Source: an uncultured Lachnospiraceae bacterium
GTDB lineage: Bacteria; Bacillota; Clostridia; Lachnospirales; Lachnospiraceae
Assembly (NCBI GenBank): GCA_947625995.1
Contig: CANQQN010000142.1
Span: 1 to 5,014 of the forward strand
Direction: 5' to 3'
Length of the DNA stretch: 5,014 nt
A model generated the notes under the pieces. It was given only the letters and a program-made list of their open reading frames with translations, was not told the DNA's origin and searched no databases. The position numbers and the translations under genes are program-made. Below, piece by piece: positions 1-5,014 of the stretch. Each line of letters begins with the position of its first letter. Position 1 is the stretch's first letter.

Positions 1-378
1 GTTGATTTTACCTCCGTGGATGTCTCTTTCATTTCTCTGGCACATGTATTTCCCCCGGTGTATGAACTCTTGCAGGAAAAAGGACAGATGGTATGCCTGA
101 TCAAGCCCCAGTTCGAGGCAGGCAGGGAAAAGGTGGGGAAAAAAGGCGTGGTGCGAGATCCGAAGGTTCACCGGGATGTGATAGAAAAGGTGATCGGACT
201 GGCATGTGAGAATGGGTTTGACGTATTGAATCTTGAATTTTCCCCTGTTAAAGGACCGGAGGGAAATATTGAATATCTGATCCATCTGGAGAAGACGGCG
301 AATAGGCCGGGGCAGGTCAGGACGGATGTATCTGCGGAGAAGACCGTGGAATCCGCGCACAAGGAACTGGACCGATAA
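1..378 (+). CDS. tlyA: TlyA-family rRNA methyltransferase (hemolysin A family), 3' part only
   Basis: The reading frame is open from the first base and ends at TAA 376-378, giving 125 residues. The family is about 270 residues long, so roughly the N-terminal half, with the S4 RNA-binding domain and the SAM-binding glycine motif, lies upstream of the window. Visible family motifs are DVSFISL (residues 7-13 of the fragment), KPQFEAGREKVG (35-46), GVVRDP (49-54) and SPVKGPEGNIEYL (81-93). From family knowledge, Asp7, Lys35 and Glu91 appear to match the last three residues of the K-D-K-E catalytic tetrad. Characterised TlyA enzymes 2'-O-methylate cytidines in 16S and/or 23S rRNA; the old hemolysin label is misleading. 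A GTG at 16-18 lies inside the conserved motif and is not the true start. The gene sits 33 bases before nadK with no terminator between them, so cotranscription is likely. Family assignment is firm; the exact rRNA target cannot be read from this half. Confidence 0.93.
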   Translation, partial: VDFTSVDVSFISLAHVFPPVYELLQEKGQMVCLIKPQFEAGREKVGKKGVVRDPKVHRDVIEKVIGLACENGFDVLNLEFSPVKGPEGNIEYLIHLEKTANRPGQVRTDVSAEKTVESAHKELDR

Positions 379-411
379 ATTAAATTACCTGCCTTTATAT
401 GAGAGGAAACC

Positions 412-1290
412 ATGAAACATTTTTTTATCGTAACAAACAGTCAGAAGGATAAAAATTTAACGGTGACAAAAGCCGCGCACGATTATCTGGTGAAAAAAGG
501 GATGACCTGCGTGGTGCAAGACGAGGAACAGATGGAACTGCCTTATACTGACATAGATCGAATCCCGGAAAACGTGGAGTGCGTTCTGGTTCTGGGAGGA
601 GACGGCACGCTGATTCAAGCGGCCAGAGACGTGGTAAAAAGGGAGATCCCCCTGATCGGCGTCAATCTTGGGACACTGGGCTATCTGGCTGAGGTAGAGC
701 AAAAAAATCTGTTTTCGGCGCTGGACGCGCTGATCGCGGACCAGTTTGAGATTGAGAAGCGGATGATGCTTTCAGGAACCGTGACCCGCCGCGGCTCCAA
801 AGAGAAAAATACAGAGCTTGCGTTAAATGATATCGTCATCTGCAGACAAGGCGGTCTGCGGATCATGGAATACTGCATCTATGTAAACGGAGAGCATCTG
901 TATACATACGGCGCAGACGGTATGATCATATCCACGCCCACCGGCTCCACCGGTTACAGCCTGTCAGCCGGAGGGCCGATCATTTCTCCGAAAGCTTCCA
1001 TGATCCTGATTACGCCGATCTGTCCCCATACCTTGAATACAAGGAGCATTATTCTCTCTCCGGAGGATGAGATCACAGTGAAGATCGGTCCGGGAAGGAA
1101 GCATCAGGCGGAGCAGGGAGAAGTATCCTTTGACGGGGCGGTGAGTTACGTGGTTTCAACCGGCGATCAGATCCGTATCCGCTGCGCAAAAGAAAAGACA
1201 AATTTTGTAAAAATATATAAAGACAGTTTTTTAGAGATACTGCGGGAAAAAATGAGTGACGGCATAGGAGAAAATGGAGGATCATTATGA
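412..1290 (+). CDS. nadK: NAD kinase (ATP-NAD kinase)
   Basis: The 292-residue product phosphorylates NAD+ to NADP+ with ATP (or polyphosphate in some family members) in the cytoplasm and supplies the cell's NADP(H). Length is normal for bacterial NadK. Diagnostic motifs are all intact: GGDGT at residues 62-66 (Asp64 is the family's catalytic aspartate), NLGTLGYL at 85-92, Asn139-Asp140 in the ALND motif that contacts the nicotinamide ribose, and the long NAD-binding segment from Asp169 to Ile190 containing STPTGSTGYS and SAGGPI. TPICPHTLNTR (201-211) and a late FDG (240-242) complete the beta-rich C-terminal domain. ATG 412 follows GAGAGG at 401-406 with 5 bases of spacing, and the protein begins with the expected beta strand and NSQK segment. 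The stop (TGA 1288-1290) overlaps the argR start in ATGA, which suggests translational coupling. Some other Firmicutes carry nadK elsewhere on the chromosome; its place between tlyA and argR is familiar from clostridia. Confidence 0.97.
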   Translation: MKHFFIVTNSQKDKNLTVTKAAHDYLVKKGMTCVVQDEEQMELPYTDIDRIPENVECVLVLGGDGTLIQAARDVVKREIPLIGVNLGTLGYLAEVEQKNLFSALDALIADQFEIEKRMMLSGTVTRRGSKEKNTELALNDIVICRQGGLRIMEYCIYVNGEHLYTYGADGMIISTPTGSTGYSLSAGGPIISPKASMILITPICPHTLNTRSIILSPEDEITVKIGPGRKHQAEQGEVSFDGAVSYVVSTGDQIRIRCAKEKTNFVKIYKDSFLEILREKMSDGIGENGGSL

Positions 1291-1736
1291 AAAACAGCCG
1301 GCATAAGAGAATTCTGGAACTGATCGGGGAACATCATATCGAAACGCAGGAGGAGCTTGCGAAACTGCTGCAGCAGGAGGGTTTTTCTGTGACGCAGGCC
1401 ACGGTTTCCAGAGATATTCGGGAACTGCGACTGACAAAACTGTCGGATATGTACGGCAAACAGTATTACGCCCTGCGGTCGGTGGAAGAGGGCAGGTTTA
1501 ACGCCAAGTATATCCGGGTGCTGAAGGACGGTTATATCAGCGGACAGGCGGCGCAGAACCTGCTGGTGATAAAGACGGTAGCAGGCATGGCCATGGCGGT
1601 GGCGGCTGCCATCGACGCGCTGGATCTGGAGAACGTTCTTGGGTGTATCGCAGGAGACGATACCATTTTTTGCGCGGTTCGCGATGAGGTTTCGGCAAAG
1701 CTGGTGTTGGAAAAAATGAAAAATCTGGTGTCTTGA
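1287..1736 (+). CDS. argR: Arginine repressor ArgR/AhrC
   Basis: This 149-residue protein is full length for the ArgR/AhrC family of arginine-sensing regulators, which repress arginine biosynthesis and in some species activate catabolism by binding ARG boxes as hexamers. The N-terminal winged helix domain (about 1-70) includes the recognition segment SVTQATVSRDIREL at 34-47 followed by RLTKL. The C-terminal oligomerisation and arginine-binding domain (about 78-149) contains VIKT (94-97) and GCIAGDDTIF (119-128); Asp124 and Asp125 match the GDD aspartates that contact arginine. Two departures from the motifs I know from B. subtilis and E. coli are visible: AGMA (99-102) where PGNA or PGAA is common, and GCIAGDD where GTIAGDD or GTICGDD is common. 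Similar GMAMA forms seem familiar from clostridia, so loss of function is not implied. ATG 1287 overlaps the nadK stop by four bases and has GGAGG at 1276-1280, 6 bases upstream. No ARG-box palindrome was recognised nearby. Confidence 0.96.
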   Translation: MKNSRHKRILELIGEHHIETQEELAKLLQQEGFSVTQATVSRDIRELRLTKLSDMYGKQYYALRSVEEGRFNAKYIRVLKDGYISGQAAQNLLVIKTVAGMAMAVAAAIDALDLENVLGCIAGDDTIFCAVRDEVSAKLVLEKMKNLVS

Positions 1737-1737
1737 A

Positions 1738-1743
1738 AAGGAG
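1738..1743 (+). promoter_or_regulatory. recN ribosome binding site with long spacing
   Basis: AAGGAG at 1738-1743 starts two bases after the argR stop codon (1734-1736). It lies 13 bases from the recN ATG, longer than the usual 5-9. An in-frame TAA at 1751-1753 excludes any earlier start, and the resulting N-terminus MLLNLHVKNLALIDEA fits the RecN family, so ATG 1757 stands. The spacing may lower recN translation, but that is inference. Confidence 0.6.
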
Positions 1744-1756
1744 ATCTGTATAAAAG

Positions 1757-3448
1757 ATGCTGTTAAATCTACATGTAAAAAATCTTGCGCTGATCGATGA
1801 GGCGGACGTATATTTCCGGGACGGACTGAACATCCTTACCGGTGAGACAGGCGCGGGCAAATCGATCATTATCGGATCGATGAACCTTGCGCTGGGAGCA
1901 AAGGTGCCAAAGGATCTGGTGCGTCACGAGTCTCAGGATGCTTTTGTAGAACTGACATTTGAAATTGACAACGACGCCCAGAAGGCGGCGCTTCAGGAAC
2001 TGGGCGTGGATGTCTTGGAAGGACAGGTGATTCTCACCAGACGGTTGGTGGGCGGCCGAAGCATTTCAAAGATCAACAGTCAGACTGCAAACAGCGCGCT
2101 TTTAAAGGATGTGGCCGGCGTACTGCTTGATATGCATGGGCAGCATGAGCACCAGTCCTTATTATACAAAAAAAAGCACTTGGAAATACTGGACGCTTAT
2201 GGAAAAGCGGTGATTGGTCCAAAAAAGGAACAAGTAGCCGTCCTGTACGGGCAGTACAGGGAGGCAAAAGAGAGACTGGAGAAATTTACCGTTGACGAAG
2301 ATGCAAGACAGCGGGAGATTTCCTTCTTGGAGTATGAGATCAACGAGATAGAGGCGTCTGCGGTATATGAAGGCGAGGATGAGCAGGTAGAGGCGCGCTA
2401 CAAAAAGCTTGCCAACGGCAAACGGATCACGGAATCGGTGCAGGAGGCCTACGCCCTGTCAGGGTATGAAGGAGGCGCAGGGGAGCAGTTTGGCAGAGTC
2501 TGTCATGCGTTGTCTTTGGTGGCGGAATATGATCAGGCGCTGGCGGCTCTTCAGGATCAGGCTGCGGAGCTGGACGGCTTGCTCAATGATTTTAACAGGG
2601 AACTGTCCTCCTATCAGCAGAATATGCAGTTTGGAGAGGAAGAGTTTTATGAGACGGAGAAGCGTCTGGATGAACTGAACCGTTTGAAATCCAAATACGG
2701 GCGCACCATCAGGGATGTGCTGGACTATCTGGAGAGCCGGAAGCAACGTCTGGCCGATCTTACTGATTATGAAGAGAAGAAACGGCAGCTTGAGGAGGCG
2801 CTTGCGCAGACAGAAGCCGATTACAAGAAGGAAGCCGCCGCGCTGACAATGTGCAGGAAACAAACGGCGGAGAAGCTGACAGAGATGATCCGCAGGGAGC
2901 TTGCAGACCTGAACTTTCTTCATGTTTCTTTTGAGATGATCTTTGAAAAGCTGGATCATTATACGGCCAACGGCGTGGACGAGGCGGAGTTTTTCATCAG
3001 CACCAATCCCGGGGAGCCTGCGCGGCCTTTGGGCGCCGTAGCTTCCGGCGGGGAGCTTTCCCGCATTATGCTTGCCGTCAAGACGGTCCTTGCGGAAAAA
3101 GATTCCACCGGCACCCTTGTGTTTGATGAGATCGATACCGGTATCAGCGGGCGGACAGCCCAGATGGTCTCCGAAAAAATGGCAAAAATCGCCAGAACCC
3201 ATCAGGTCATCTGTATCACCCATCTTCCGCAGATCGCCGCCATGGCGGACGCACATTTTGCCATTGAAAAATCTGTCAGGGACAACGAGACAGAGACAAG
3301 CATCCGGATCTTAAATGAGGAAGAGATCATACAGGAGCTTTCCAGAATGCTGGGCGGCGCGCAGATCACGGACGCGGTGAGGAAAAACGCTGTTGAAATG
3401 AAAAAATTAGCAGAAACGACAAAATTATTGCAGGTTGAAAAAACGTAA
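1757..3448 (+). CDS. recN: DNA repair ATPase RecN (SMC-like)
   Basis: The 563-residue product is full length for RecN, a cytoplasmic SMC-like ATPase that gathers at DNA double-strand breaks and promotes end tethering and RecA-dependent recombination. The head domain is split, as in all SMC-like proteins. The N-terminal half carries Walker A GETGAGKS at residues 29-36 and the RecN-typical DMHGQHEHQSLL at 125-136. The C-terminal half carries the ABC signature ASGGELSRIMLA at 429-440, Walker B with D-loop TLVFDEIDTGISG at 453-465, and the switch region THLPQIAAMAD at 488-498. Between them, about residues 155-380 are rich in Glu, Lys, Arg, Gln and Leu and should form the short antiparallel coiled coil, interrupted by KYGRTI at 313-318. 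LSRMLGG (528-534) is a normal C-terminal motif. All ATPase residues are intact. The gene lies 20 bases after argR and is followed by a terminator, so it is probably the last gene of the tlyA-nadK-argR-recN unit. No SOS (LexA) box was recognised directly upstream. Confidence 0.98.
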   Translation: MLLNLHVKNLALIDEADVYFRDGLNILTGETGAGKSIIIGSMNLALGAKVPKDLVRHESQDAFVELTFEIDNDAQKAALQELGVDVLEGQVILTRRLVGGRSISKINSQTANSALLKDVAGVLLDMHGQHEHQSLLYKKKHLEILDAYGKAVIGPKKEQVAVLYGQYREAKERLEKFTVDEDARQREISFLEYEINEIEASAVYEGEDEQVEARYKKLANGKRITESVQEAYALSGYEGGAGEQFGRVCHALSLVAEYDQALAALQDQAAELDGLLNDFNRELSSYQQNMQFGEEEFYETEKRLDELNRLKSKYGRTIRDVLDYLESRKQRLADLTDYEEKKRQLEEALAQTEADYKKEAAALTMCRKQTAEKLTEMIRRELADLNFLHVSFEMIFEKLDHYTANGVDEAEFFISTNPGEPARPLGAVASGGELSRIMLAVKTVLAEKDSTGTLVFDEIDTGISGRTAQMVSEKMAKIARTHQVICITHLPQIAAMADAHFAIEKSVRDNETETSIRILNEEEIIQELSRMLGGAQITDAVRKNAVEMKKLAETTKLLQVEKT

Positions 3449-3454
3449 ATCTAA

Positions 3455-3461
3455 CATACTA
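3455..3461 (+). promoter_or_regulatory. Candidate -10 element of a forespore (sigma-G type) promoter for spoIVB
   Basis: CATACTA lies just after the recN stop and matches the known sigma-G -10 consensus CATNHTA exactly. Transcription would begin near 3467-3469. At the usual spacing of about 18 bases, the -35 region (3432-3436, AGGTT) is a poor match to the expected GHATR; a GAAAA at 3437-3441 is closer but only 13 bases away. Known biology supports forespore transcription of spoIVB, but the missing -35 keeps this tentative. Confidence 0.33.
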
Positions 3462-3472
3462 GAAGTGAAAGA

Positions 3473-3496
3473 GGATGTGATAACACATCCTTTTTT
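3473..3496 (+). terminator. Intrinsic terminator after recN
   Basis: GGATGTG (3473-3479) and CACATCC (3484-3490) form a perfect 7-bp stem with a four-base ATAA loop, followed at once by six T residues (3491-3496). Purines at 3467-3472 could extend the stem by pairing with the T tract. It lies 24 bases after the recN stop and 32 bases before spoIVB, so it should end the upstream transcript and isolate the sporulation gene from vegetative transcription. Confidence 0.88.
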
Positions 3497-3516
3497 CATG
3501 CAATGAAATATACAGG

Positions 3517-3522
3517 AAGGAG
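3517..3522 (+). promoter_or_regulatory. spoIVB ribosome binding site
   Basis: AAGGAG, within the purine run AGGAAGGAGAGAG, lies 6 bases upstream of ATG 3529. This is a strong site at ideal spacing. It fixes the spoIVB start and shows that translation does not depend on coupling to recN. Confidence 0.8.
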
Positions 3523-3528
3523 AGAGTC

Positions 3529-4734
3529 ATGGATATACGGAAGAGATACAGGCAGGCTTTGTGTGGTGTGCTTGCGGTCAGTCTCGCGTTGCTTGGCGGA
3601 ATGCTGTATATGCAGCATGTGAGAACTGCCCTCCCCGACGAGATCAGCGTTTTTGCAGGGGAAAGCGTAAACGTATATGGGGATGAGACAGCTTTTTCCG
3701 GTGATGAACTGGGAAACTATCAGATAGATTATAAACTGTTTGGACTGTTTCCCATCAAGACCGTATCCGTAAATGTAATGGAGCGGCAGATGTTGATTCC
3801 CTGCGGTATTCCGGCAGGGATCTATGTAGAGACCGACGGCATTCTTGTGATCGGCAGCGAGGAGATCGCAGATATAAATGGAGACAAGGTCAATCCCGCA
3901 GAGGGGATTCTGAAAAAGGGAGACTATATAATCGCTGCAAACGGCAGACGGCTGCAGCGAAAATCAGATCTGACAGAGAGCTTGTCCTGTTGCGGCGGAG
4001 AGGAAATGGTATTGGATATCCGCAGAAATGAGGAGGTTTTTCAGGTAAAAGTGCAGCCTGTTCAGACCGGACTTGGAGAATATAAGCTGGGCGTTTGGGT
4101 CCGCGACAACACGCAGGGCATCGGGATGCTGACTTATATTACTTCCGACGGACAATTTGGCGCATTGGGACATGGGATCAGCGACGCGGACACGGCTTCC
4201 CTGATGGATACTTCCAGAGGCCTTTTGTATGATACGAAGATCATGACGGTGATCAAAGGCGAGGACGGTGCGCCGGGCGAACTGGTGGGATATATTGATT
4301 ATCACGCCAAAAACTTATGGGGAAGAATTGACAAAAATTCCGAAGAAGGTATCTTCGGCGTGGTCAATGAGCAGTTGAAACGGGAGGCTACAGCCCGGCC
4401 TGTACCAATCTGCCTAAAACAGGACATTAAAACCGGTCCGGCCACGATCCTCACAAGTATCGAGGGCGAAGTAAAGGAATATGATGCGGAGATATTGTCG
4501 GTAAATCTTTCAGAAAAGGACAAAAACAAGGGAATGGTCCTTCAGGTGAAAGACCGGGATCTGCTTCAGAAGACCGGCGGGATCGTTCAGGGTATGAGCG
4601 GCAGTCCCATTCTTCAGGACGGCAAGATCGTAGGAGCGGTGACCCATGTGTTTGTGAAAGATCCCGCAAAAGGTTATGGGGTGTTTATTGAGAATATGCT
4701 TCAGGAGACGGGAGCAAAAGACGAAGGGAACTAG
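3529..4734 (+). CDS. spoIVB: SpoIVB, sporulation signalling serine peptidase (family S55)
   Basis: The 401-residue product matches SpoIVB, a PDZ-containing serine peptidase made in the forespore and acting in the intermembrane space. In B. subtilis it cleaves itself and SpoIVFA, which releases the SpoIVFB protease to activate pro-sigma-K in the mother cell. Residues 1-10 are basic and 11-28 form one hydrophobic membrane anchor or signal segment. A PDZ domain spans about 95-178, including ILKKGDYIIAANGR (127-140). The S55 peptidase domain fills about 185-395. ALGHGISD (212-219) supplies His215, DRDLLQKTGG (342-351) supplies Asp342, and GMSGSP (355-360) supplies Ser357. From memory of the B. 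subtilis protein, these correspond to His236, Asp363 and Ser378, with identical spacing between the three, so the enzyme should be active. VTHVFVKDP near the C-terminus is a further hallmark. Whether SpoIVFA/FB exist in this organism is unknown; some clostridia use SpoIVB-type proteases on other targets such as SpoIIQ. Confidence 0.97.
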   Translation: MDIRKRYRQALCGVLAVSLALLGGMLYMQHVRTALPDEISVFAGESVNVYGDETAFSGDELGNYQIDYKLFGLFPIKTVSVNVMERQMLIPCGIPAGIYVETDGILVIGSEEIADINGDKVNPAEGILKKGDYIIAANGRRLQRKSDLTESLSCCGGEEMVLDIRRNEEVFQVKVQPVQTGLGEYKLGVWVRDNTQGIGMLTYITSDGQFGALGHGISDADTASLMDTSRGLLYDTKIMTVIKGEDGAPGELVGYIDYHAKNLWGRIDKNSEEGIFGVVNEQLKREATARPVPICLKQDIKTGPATILTSIEGEVKEYDAEILSVNLSEKDKNKGMVLQVKDRDLLQKTGGIVQGMSGSPILQDGKIVGAVTHVFVKDPAKGYGVFIENMLQETGAKDEGN

Positions 4735-4760
4735 ATCAGGGATTGTTTTTGCGGGAAGAA

Positions 4761-4796
4761 AGAGCAGGCGGGCCGATGACGGCTTGCCTGCTCTTT
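4761..4796 (+). terminator. Stem-loop, probable terminator after spoIVB
   Basis: AGAGCAGGCGGGCC (4761-4774) pairs with GGCTTGCCTGCTCT (4781-4794) as a 14-bp stem with two G-U pairs and a six-base loop (GATGAC). A T run follows but is short (T at 4794-4796, then ATGG), so termination may be incomplete. The position, 26 bases after the spoIVB stop, is typical. A strong 3' mRNA-stabilising hairpin is the alternative. Confidence 0.7.
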
Positions 4797-5014
4797 ATGG
4801 AAAAGCCGGGATAGCTGCCGCGGGTTTCTGCTTTTTGAGTCCTCTACCACAGCACGCTGCGGAAAAGAAAAAGAACCGTATGAAAAAAAAGTTGTATGCT
4901 GATTTTGGTGGATGGGGGAATTTTTCAGTATATACTTACTTTTGACAGTGTTCGTCTTTTTTTGCAGTCGATTTGTGCTGGGAAAACACAAAAAAATAAG
5001 AAATCCTGCCCAAT
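4797..5014 (+). other. Non-coding stretch, probable upstream region of the next gene (expected spo0A)
   Basis: No convincing gene is present on either strand. The sequence turns AT-rich after about 4865, as promoter regions do. Visible elements are a 10-base palindrome AGTATATACT (4927-4936) containing TATATA/TATACT -10-like sequence with only a weak TTGGTG (4905-4910) 18 bases before TATATA; a TTGACA (4942-4947) with no -10 at a workable distance; a reverse 0A-box-like TTCGTCT (4951-4957); and a small inverted repeat TTTGTG/CACAAA (4972-4977, 4987-4992). In Bacillus and clostridia, spo0A normally follows recN-spoIVB on the same strand. That this is its control region is inference, because the window ends before any start codon. 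Confidence 0.4.

Noticed and set aside
379..411. Possible promoter or ARG box between tlyA and nadK
   Set aside because: The 33-base gap is AT-rich but holds no paired promoter hexamers and no TGAAT/ATTCA palindrome; only the nadK ribosome binding site is clear.
2459..3256. A 265-residue open frame on the minus strand inside recN
   Set aside because: It is antisense to the catalytic part of recN, its translation has no recognisable domain, and long antisense frames arise from codon bias. recN itself is unambiguous here.
4914..4925. GGGGGAATTTTT as a sigma-H -35 for spo0A
   Set aside because: It resembles AGGAATT, but no GAAT-type -10 lies 11-14 bases downstream.
4880..4945. A 21-codon frame starting MKKKLYADF after spoIVB
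   Set aside because: It has no convincing ribosome binding site, very short length, and overlaps the AT-rich region that looks regulatory.
4942..4947. TTGACA, a perfect sigma-A -35 hexamer
   Set aside because: No TATAAT-like hexamer lies 16-19 bases downstream (4964-4972 reads GCAGTCGAT), so it is not supported as a promoter by itself.
4731..4991. An 86-residue minus-strand open frame covering the post-spoIVB gap
   Set aside because: It runs through the spoIVB terminator stem, has low-complexity composition and no domain-like sequence.
4972..4992. Inverted repeat TTTGTG/CACAAA as a terminator
   Set aside because: The stem is only 6 bp of mostly A-T pairs with a 9-base loop. It is followed by A residues on the + strand and has no T run on the - strand side.

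Overview
The window is a vertically inherited housekeeping and sporulation locus from an endospore-forming Firmicute. Its gene order is tlyA (3' part), nadK, argR, recN, spoIVB, all on the + strand. The protein sequences, the AGGAGG-type ribosome binding sites and a GC content that looks close to 50% by eye suggest a clostridial lineage, most likely Lachnospiraceae-like. A search would be needed to name the genus.

Layout: positions 1-378 hold the C-terminal half of a TlyA-family RNA methyltransferase whose start lies outside the window. NAD kinase (412-1290) follows after 33 bases. Its stop overlaps the start of argR (1287-1736) as ATGA. recN (1757-3448) follows 20 bases later. An intrinsic terminator (3473-3496) ends this tight group. 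spoIVB (3529-4734) has its own strong ribosome binding site and a stem-loop terminator (4761-4796) after its stop. The remaining ~218 bases (4797-5014) hold no convincing gene. They are AT-rich, with weak promoter-like and 0A-box-like sequences, which would suit the upstream region of spo0A, the usual next gene in this conserved order. spo0A itself is not in the window.

The first four genes look like one transcription unit for rRNA modification, NADP supply, arginine-responsive repression and DNA break repair. spoIVB is separated by the terminator, as expected for a gene needed only in the forespore. A CATACTA element just upstream of the terminator could be the -10 of a forespore (sigma-G type) promoter, but its -35 is poor.

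I found no mobile element, CRISPR array, tRNA, rRNA or foreign gene, and no sign of a previously undescribed system. The points worth a second look are regulatory: the spoIVB promoter/terminator arrangement, the possible spo0A control region, and small departures from family motifs in ArgR.
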